Shown here: positions 59,277 to 64,000 of the stretch, piece after piece
How the letters are laid out: every line of letters begins with the position of its first letter
How positions within the stretch are numbered: the first letter of the stretch is position 1
Assembly: GCA_963722575.1 (NCBI GenBank)
Contig: CAVRNR010000006.1
Location: 248,001 to 312,000 of the forward strand
Source: Fen-178 sp963722575
GTDB taxonomy: Bacteria; Acidobacteriota; Terriglobia; Bryobacterales; Bryobacteraceae
DNA length: 64,000 nt
Direction of reading: 5' to 3'
Made by a program: the position numbers and the translations under genes
Notes under the pieces: model-generated
What the model saw: only the letters and a program-made list of their open reading frames with translations
What the model was told of the DNA's origin: nothing
Databases searched by the model: none

Positions 59277-60323
59277 ATGTTGACACTCGATCCGCGTAAA
59301 TTGGCCGGCCTGGCGATCCCGGTTGGAACTGGCTGGCTTCTCGGTGCGTGCATGGAAGCGCGCGGGAAGCAGGACCTCTGGATCAGGCAGAAACCGGAAG
59401 TCCTGGATGTATTGCGGGAACAGGCCATCATCCAAAGCTCCGAATCGTCGAATCGGATCGAGGGGGTGACCGTAGCAGCGAACCGGCTGCGCCCCCTCGT
59501 GATTGGAAAGGCCCGGCCGCAAGATCGCTCCGAGGAGGAACTGGCCGGATATCGGGCGGCGCTGGATTGGGTCTTCGCGCGAAAGAGTGCTGTTGCGATC
59601 ACTCCGGATGTTCTCCGTCGCCTCCATGCTCTTGCCCAAGGCGGATCTTCCGGAGACGCCGGCGAATGGAAGAAGCGCGACAACGGGATCATCGAAATCC
59701 TGCCGGATGGGGAGCGCAGCATTCGCTCCGTCCCCGTCTCCGCCAAGAGGACGCCCGCGGCCGTGGAGATGCTGTGCCGCGCCTATCGCGTCGCCTGCGA
59801 TGAGGAACGTGTTCCTCCGCTCTTGATCGTGGCCACGTTCGTTCTCGACGCCCTTTGCATCCACCCCTTCCGTGACGGCAATGGCCGTGTTTCGCGGCTT
59901 GCAACATCGTTGCTGCTTCAATCACAGGGCTTTCAGGTAGCTCGGTACATCAGTCTGGAGCGGCTGATCGAAGAGAGCAAGGAGGAATACTACCGGGTCC
60001 TCAAGCGGTGCTCACAAGGGTGGCACGAAGGCCAGAACGAGATCATTCCGTGGTGGAACTATTTTCTGAGCACGCTGCGAAGCGCCTACAAGGAGTTCGA
60101 GCACCAGGTCGAATCGGTCGAGGCTCGGCCCGCTAAGAGCGACCTGGTTCGCCAGACTGTGCTTGGCCAAGTGGAACCTTTCACGCTAGCGGACATGGTG
60201 GCGCAGTTGCCAGCCGCCAGCTCGCAACTCATCAAAAAGGTTCTGGCGGAAATGAAGAAGGCTGGTCAAGTTCGGCTCGTGGGCAGGGGCCGAGGCGCCC
60301 GTTGGGAGGTTACCCGCCCATGA
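59277..60323 (+). CDS. Fic-domain AMP transferase with N-terminal inhibitory motif
   Basis: 348 residues. The catalytic motif HPFRDGNGRVSRL (residues 196-208) is the full HxFx(D/E)GNGRxxR. The inhibitory motif (S/T)xxxE(G/N) is found as SNRIEG (58-63) in front of the Fic fold, so this is a class II Fic protein, self-inhibited until Glu62 is displaced. It would transfer AMP to a hydroxyl of a target protein. A C-terminal winged-helix-like part (about 285-348) has LADMVAQLPAASSQLIKKVL. GAGG precedes the start. It borders the restriction-modification island. Confidence 0.92.
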   Translation: MLTLDPRKLAGLAIPVGTGWLLGACMEARGKQDLWIRQKPEVLDVLREQAIIQSSESSNRIEGVTVAANRLRPLVIGKARPQDRSEEELAGYRAALDWVFARKSAVAITPDVLRRLHALAQGGSSGDAGEWKKRDNGIIEILPDGERSIRSVPVSAKRTPAAVEMLCRAYRVACDEERVPPLLIVATFVLDALCIHPFRDGNGRVSRLATSLLLQSQGFQVARYISLERLIEESKEEYYRVLKRCSQGWHEGQNEIIPWWNYFLSTLRSAYKEFEHQVESVEARPAKSDLVRQTVLGQVEPFTLADMVAQLPAASSQLIKKVLAEMKKAGQVRLVGRGRGARWEVTRP

Positions 60324-60737
60324 ACAACGCCCGCCGCGCCCCACCTTCCATCGGCAGCCCGTACCCGACCAGGCAGAACTGATCCAGGGCAAACAGCACC
60401 ACCGATTCGATCCCTTCCCCCAGTGCCAGGCGCCGCTCTCTGGCCCACGGCGTGGTGTAGTCGCCAATGCCCACCAGGTGGCTGCTCTGCGACAGCGGAA
60501 AACCAAGCTACATCGGCAACTCGATGGATTGCCGCGCCTTGTCCAGATCCCGGTGCGCCCAAACCGCCGACGAACCGGCCGCGATTAGAAACTCGAAGGC
60601 CTTTGCAATGCTCTGGGCCGTATCGCCGATCAGGTTGACATGTTGGAGCGGAGTGCCCGCCAAGGTGACTGTCGTGGTATCTCCGAAACGCGGTGCACCC
60701 GTAAAGCCGACGGCGGCCGAGGCGTACTGGTTGCCGC
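60310..60737 (-). pseudogene. Deleted copy of the 62702 gene
   Basis: In one frame the minus strand reads GNQYASAAVGFTGAPRFGD, then TTTVTLAGTPLQHVNLIGDT and SSAVWAHRDLDKARQSIELP, followed by TAG, and after it LGFPLSQSSHLVGIGDYTTP to RRALFMGG. Both outer parts match the gene at 62702-64000 almost residue for residue. About 270 residues are missing between AVWAH and RDLDK, and a Gln codon has become TAG. The copy is therefore doubly dead. It overlaps the Fic stop by 14 bases and forms the left flank of the restriction-modification module. Confidence 0.9.
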
Positions 60738-60808
60738 TGGGTTCTTGGCTCGGCGGCTCGCAAACCCGTTTTGGGCTAAATCCCGACTTGGGTTTACGCT
60801 TGGTCTGC

Positions 60809-61051
60809 GTGCCAAGTTCCATCCACACGCGGGAGTACGACCGCTTCCGCGCCCTACTGATCGAGGCAAGGAAGAATGCCGGCCTGAGCCAGGCTGAGTT
60901 GGCGAAGCGGCTCGCAAAACCCCAATCCTTCGTCTCGAAGTTCGAGCGCGGCGAGCGGCGGCTTGACGTAATCGAATTCAGATCGGTGGCCGAGGCCCTG
61001 GGGCTCGACCCCCTTCGGCTTCTGGGCCAACTCTACAGAGGGGTCCGGTGA
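60809..61051 (+). CDS. XRE-family control protein of the restriction-modification module
   Basis: 80 residues from the GTG at 60809 (VPSSIHTREYDRFRALLIEA). The HTH is RKNAGLSQAELAKRLAKPQS, then FVSKFERGERRLDVIEF. Its TGA overlaps the GTG start of the nuclease gene (GTGA at 61048), so it is the probable C protein that times nuclease expression. No good RBS is visible for the start; the frame is open further upstream into the left repeat copy, so the true start is uncertain. Confidence 0.85.
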   Translation: MPSSIHTREYDRFRALLIEARKNAGLSQAELAKRLAKPQSFVSKFERGERRLDVIEFRSVAEALGLDPLRLLGQLYRGVR

Positions 61052-61656
61052 AAATCGTCGCCGTGCACACTCTCATCAGCATTGGCTCGTACGCCAAGTC
61101 GCGACAGTGGCGGCAGACGAGAGATCAGATACACAAGGCCGTGCGCTCTTGCGAGTGGCCCCCCGGCAGCGGATCGTTCACGATCTACCCTGAGAGCGGC
61201 AAGAGGAGAGGCGAAGGTAACGGCGTGCGGCCCATCCGCGATCGGTTCGTCGCGCATCTCAAGTCCCTTGGCTGGGAAATCGAGGGGCCCGCCAAAAACG
61301 CCCTCGGCGAAGGTCTGGGGGATTTCGACGCCGTGATCGCCGGCCCCGAAGGTCCGATCGTCGTGGAGTGGGAGACCGGCAACATTTCTTCCAGCCACCG
61401 TTCCATGAACAAGCTGACGATGCTGCTCACCGACGGAGTAATCGCGGCAGGTACCCTCGTGGTGCCATCACGTGCGCTTTACGTCTACCTCACGGACCGC
61501 ATCGGGAACGTCAGGGAACTCGAACCATACTTCCGCCTCTGGCAGTCCGTCCCCTGCCGGAAGGGGGTCCTGGAGATCGTCGTGATCGAGCACGAAGCGA
61601 CGAGCAAGAAGGTACCCAAGATCCCGAAGGGCACGGACGGACGCGCTCTAAACTGA
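61048..61656 (+). CDS. Type II restriction endonuclease with a D...ExE active site
   Basis: 202 residues from the GTG at 61048. GLGDFDAVIAGPEGPIVVEW, followed by ETGNISSSHRSMNKLTMLL, gives the core: Asp92/Asp94, then Glu107 and Glu109 (the E-W-E of VVEWETG). This is a PD-(D/E)xK fold with the ExE form known from BamHI. GNISSSHRSMNKL looks like a conserved dimer or active-site segment of this enzyme class. It cuts unmethylated DNA; the site is unknown. It overlaps the XRE gene and converges on the methyltransferase with one base between the stops. All catalytic residues seem present. Confidence 0.8.
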   Translation: MKIVAVHTLISIGSYAKSRQWRQTRDQIHKAVRSCEWPPGSGSFTIYPESGKRRGEGNGVRPIRDRFVAHLKSLGWEIEGPAKNALGEGLGDFDAVIAGPEGPIVVEWETGNISSSHRSMNKLTMLLTDGVIAAGTLVVPSRALYVYLTDRIGNVRELEPYFRLWQSVPCRKGVLEIVVIEHEATSKKVPKIPKGTDGRALN

Positions 61657-61657
61657 C

Positions 61658-62552
61658 TCAGCTCTCGACGAAATCGCCGTTCTTGTGGCTGTGGATATCA
61701 CCGCTCTCGATCCGCTCGACGATCTCCCTCGCGAAGTCGATCTCGACCCCAAGCCACCGCCGGTTCTTCTTCTCGCAGACCGCGAAGGTGGTCCCGCTGC
61801 CGCCGAACGGGTCCAGGACGATCTCCCCCGGAACGGTAGATATCTCGACCACCCTGTCGAGAATCTTGGTGGACAGGGCGTTGGCCCGCCGCTCCTTCGA
61901 CTTGAACTTCCAGTGGCGCACAGGCGGTATGTCCGTCCAGAACGTCCTTGAGGTTCACTCCGTCGGGGTTCATTGCGTCCCTGTGCCCGCCGTAGTCTTT
62001 CACCTCTCCCCCGCAGTGCCGGCAGGTTAGGATCGGGGTCCTGACGCGGCGGAACGTCTTCGGCTTTCCCTTGGAGTAGTAGAGCAGACTGTAGTGACTC
62101 GGGTGCAGCCGGCCTGGTATCGGCAGACAGGCGCTGATCTCGATGGCGATCCAGTGGCGGAACGTCATCCCAAGCTCGATCAGATAGGCACCGAGCAGGA
62201 TGTTCCACTTCGGTAGGTTGTACAGGAAGAATGAGCCACCCGGCTTCAGAGTTCGGCAGCACTCTTTAGTCCATGCCTTACACCAGCGGAGGTACTCGTC
62301 GTCAGGAAGCTCGTCGTTGCTCCTGCTTCCGTATTCCTTGCCGAGGTTGAACGGCGGATCGGCGAATACCGTGTCGATGGTCCCATCTTTGATGAATGGC
62401 AGCACCGCCATGCAGTCGTCGGCGTAGAGCGCGCCGAGCGCCGAGACATAACACGGCTCCGGCGCACCGTCCTTCACGAACGGCGCCGCGTCGAATTGGG
62501 TGTCGTCCCACTTCAGGGACGGTTGCCGGACGAGGGACATCGCGTCAAGCAT
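61658..62552 (-). pseudogene. DNA methyltransferase of the module, one-base frameshift
   Basis: Beta-class amino-methyltransferase (PF01555-type order). From the ATG at 62552 it reads ALYADDCMAVLPFIKDGTID, then motif IV FADPPFNLGKEYG (DPPF, as in N6-adenine or N4-cytosine enzymes), a CxxC pair (ILTCRHCGGEVKDYGGH) in the target-recognition region, and NPDGVNLKDV. There the frame breaks. One base on, it resumes WTDIPPVRHWKFKSKERRAN, then motif I VLDPFGGSGTTFAVCE, to the TGA at 61658. An extra base at 61941-61942 explains this. With a live nuclease a dead methylase would be lethal, so this may be a sequencing error. Confidence 0.85.
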
Positions 62553-62701
62553 CATTCTAAGCTATCGGCGGTTGTTCAGGAACGCTGAATACCCCAAGAC
62601 CGCTCGAAGGGATAGCAGGGTGGGGAGCAGGATCACATGAATTCGCTCCCGGCACTATGCCGACTCCGATTTCCGCCTCACCTCCGCTTGGCTGCGCCCC
62701 C

Positions 62702-64000
62702 CTACCCCCCCATGAACAGCGCCCGCCGCGTGCCATCGTGCAGCGGCAGCCCGTACCCGATCAGGCAGAATTGATCCAGGGCAAACAGCACCACCGATTC
62801 GATCCCTTCCCCCAGCGCCAGCCGCCGTTCTTTCGCCCACGGCGTGGTGTAGTCGCCAATGCCCACCAGGTGGCTGCTCTGCGAGGGCAGAAACCCGAGT
62901 TGCAACGGCAGCTCGATGGACTGGCGCGCCTTGTCCAAGTCCCGATCCCCGGTGTAGGTAAAGTTTTCGGTCTTGAAACAGGCCAGCTTGGCGGGAGTCC
63001 AGTACGCGGCCGGAAGGTTGATGAGCTGGTTCAGCGGTGTATCGTTCGTGTCCGCCGGATAGAGCACCTCGAAACACGCGTCGGCATGGGATTGCCGCAC
63101 GAAAGCCATAATCGCATTCGTGAATTGGCCGATGAGGGTCGGCAGGAACGCGCACTCGTCGGGGAATGCGGCGGGGTCCGCATTCTGGCTCGTGATGGTC
63201 CCCAGTGGCCGCCCGTGCGCCGTTTGGAACGCGCTCTTCGTATAATCGTCGTAAAATGGCATGCCGGAGGGCGCGGCGAAGTACCACCACTGGACCTCGC
63301 CGAATTGCAGATACGGAGTCACTCCCGCATTTGCCATTACCCCCGCCATGTCCAGGTAGACCTGTTGCCAAAACGCCGTGCTGGCCGGCGAGAAGTTGGT
63401 CTGCAGCGCCGGAGTGTTGAGCCAGGCGGCGGTGCCATCCGGATATCTCTGGGCGATGCCCGCGGCTAGGCTGTCGTCCCCGTTGCCCAGCTCCATACTG
63501 AACGACGTTGTCACTCTGATTCCGTATGATTTCAACGCCTGGAAGAAGCTGAGGCTCCAGTCGCGCGCGGCGCGATTCAGCCGCGGCGTGGCAAGCAGAT
63601 CGGTGAGCCAGACGCCGTCGGCGCCCCCAGCCAGCGCTGCCGGGCTGGGCAGCGCCGTGAAGTTTGTGTTGCCGGTGTCGGTGGCGACGGTCAGACCGTT
63701 GCCGGCAAGCCCCATCGTGCGGGCGGTGATCGTGAGCGTCGTTCCGTCGGCGTGCGCCCAAACCGCCGACGAGCCGGCCGTGATCAGTAACTCGAAGGCT
63801 TTTGCAATGGTCTGGGCCGTATCGCCGATCAGGTTGACATGTGTGAGCGGAGTGCCGGCCAGCGTGACTGTCGTGGTATCGCCGAAGCGCGGCGCGCCCA
63901 TAAACACGATGGCGGCCGAAGCGTACTGGTTGCCAGCGCAGGACAATTCGTAGAACCACATGGCGCCGGCATAATGATTGGCTCGGCCTTTGAAGCCCAG
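62702..64000 (-). CDS. Large protein with a tail-like N-terminal module and barrel-like domain (partial)
   Basis: 433 codons in frame from the window edge to the TAG at 62702. The apparent ATG at 63961 (MWFYELSCAGNQYASAA) is not the true start because GLGF-like coding (LGFKGRANHYAG) runs on to 64000. A repetitive beta module (GDTTTVTLAGTPLTHVNLIG, then SSAVWAHADGTTLTITARTM) is followed by an alpha/beta region with RDWSLSFFQALKSYGIRVTT, YLQFGEVQWWYFAAPSG and FEVLYPADTNDTPLN, which reads like a TIM-barrel hydrolase. Function unknown. A deleted copy lies at 60310-60737, so this gene flanks the restriction-modification module on the right. Confidence 0.75.
   Translation of the reverse strand: MGFKGRANHYAGAMWFYELSCAGNQYASAAIVFMGAPRFGDTTTVTLAGTPLTHVNLIGDTAQTIAKAFELLITAGSSAVWAHADGTTLTITARTMGLAGNGLTVATDTGNTNFTALPSPAALAGGADGVWLTDLLATPRLNRAARDWSLSFFQALKSYGIRVTTSFSMELGNGDDSLAAGIAQRYPDGTAAWLNTPALQTNFSPASTAFWQQVYLDMAGVMANAGVTPYLQFGEVQWWYFAAPSGMPFYDDYTKSAFQTAHGRPLGTITSQNADPAAFPDECAFLPTLIGQFTNAIMAFVRQSHADACFEVLYPADTNDTPLNQLINLPAAYWTPAKLACFKTENFTYTGDRDLDKARQSIELPLQLGFLPSQSSHLVGIGDYTTPWAKERRLALGEGIESVVLFALDQFCLIGYGLPLHDGTRRALFMGG

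Noticed and set aside
62702..64000. Prophage remnant, from the tail-like N-terminal module
   Set aside because: No capsid, terminase, integrase or lysis gene is nearby; one module is not enough.

Overview
The window is GC-rich bacterial chromosome, most likely from an acidobacterium of the Solibacter/Bryobacter (Bryobacterales) group. I infer this from several large exported proteins ending in the TIGR03437-type domain typical of that group (SBBP-repeat protein 32840-34957, NHL protein 40652-43324, exported protein 49795-51924, and a related arrangement in 43897-46443). Stand-alone MacB/FtsX-type permeases, DUF1080 and GH2/GH27/GH105 carbohydrate enzymes, and families of palindromic intergenic repeats point the same way. 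This is inference from gene content; no rRNA or tRNA gene is visible.

Layout. 1-13.9 kb: scattered metabolic and exported genes (partial GH2 enzyme, PEGA protein, ROK kinase, FtsX permease with TPR protein, unsaturated glucuronyl hydrolase, aldo/keto reductase, HD hydrolase, large GH2 enzyme). 13.9-18.3 kb: arginine cluster argF-argG-argH-argR on the minus strand, with two tandem ARG boxes laid over a TTGACA-17-GATTAT promoter in front of argF, so the encoded repressor probably controls its own cluster. 18.4-20.9 kb: an apparently intact IS21-family element (istA/istB) with matching ends and a 4-bp CTGT target duplication. 20.9-24.2 kb: an accessory patch with a membrane protein and the remains of several toxin-antitoxin systems: orphan RHH protein, HigA with 5'-truncated HigB, HicB with frameshifted HicA, and one intact RHH/PIN pair. 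A 100-bp repeat lies at two of the break points.

24.3-38.8 kb: a giant periplasmic-propeller hybrid histidine kinase, a broken coiled-coil membrane protein, DUF1080 and MocA proteins, a GH27 alpha-galactosidase, an SBBP protein, and a five-gene minus-strand operon (HD-GYP, DUF1844, PhnP-like MBL, RibF, TerC). 38.8-52 kb: two matrixin-like metalloproteases, NHL and TIGR03437 proteins, a cupin, an Nramp transporter fused to a UspA domain, and an orphan HypC. 52-59.2 kb: copper-binding lipoprotein, rubrerythrin, redoxin, YheT-like hydrolase, a pair of FtsX permeases and an O-antigen ligase-like protein.

59.3-64 kb: a Fic protein with an N-terminal inhibitory motif, then a compact type II restriction-modification module (XRE control protein and PD-D/ExE nuclease overlapping, convergent DNA methyltransferase with a one-base frameshift). 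The module sits between two same-strand copies of one gene: a left copy with an internal deletion and a nonsense codon, and a nearly complete right copy running off the window. This module with its direct-repeat flanks is the most interesting structure here. A second theme is local decay: several genes carry internal in-frame deletions, single-base frameshifts or nonsense codons, which may be real degeneration or assembly error.
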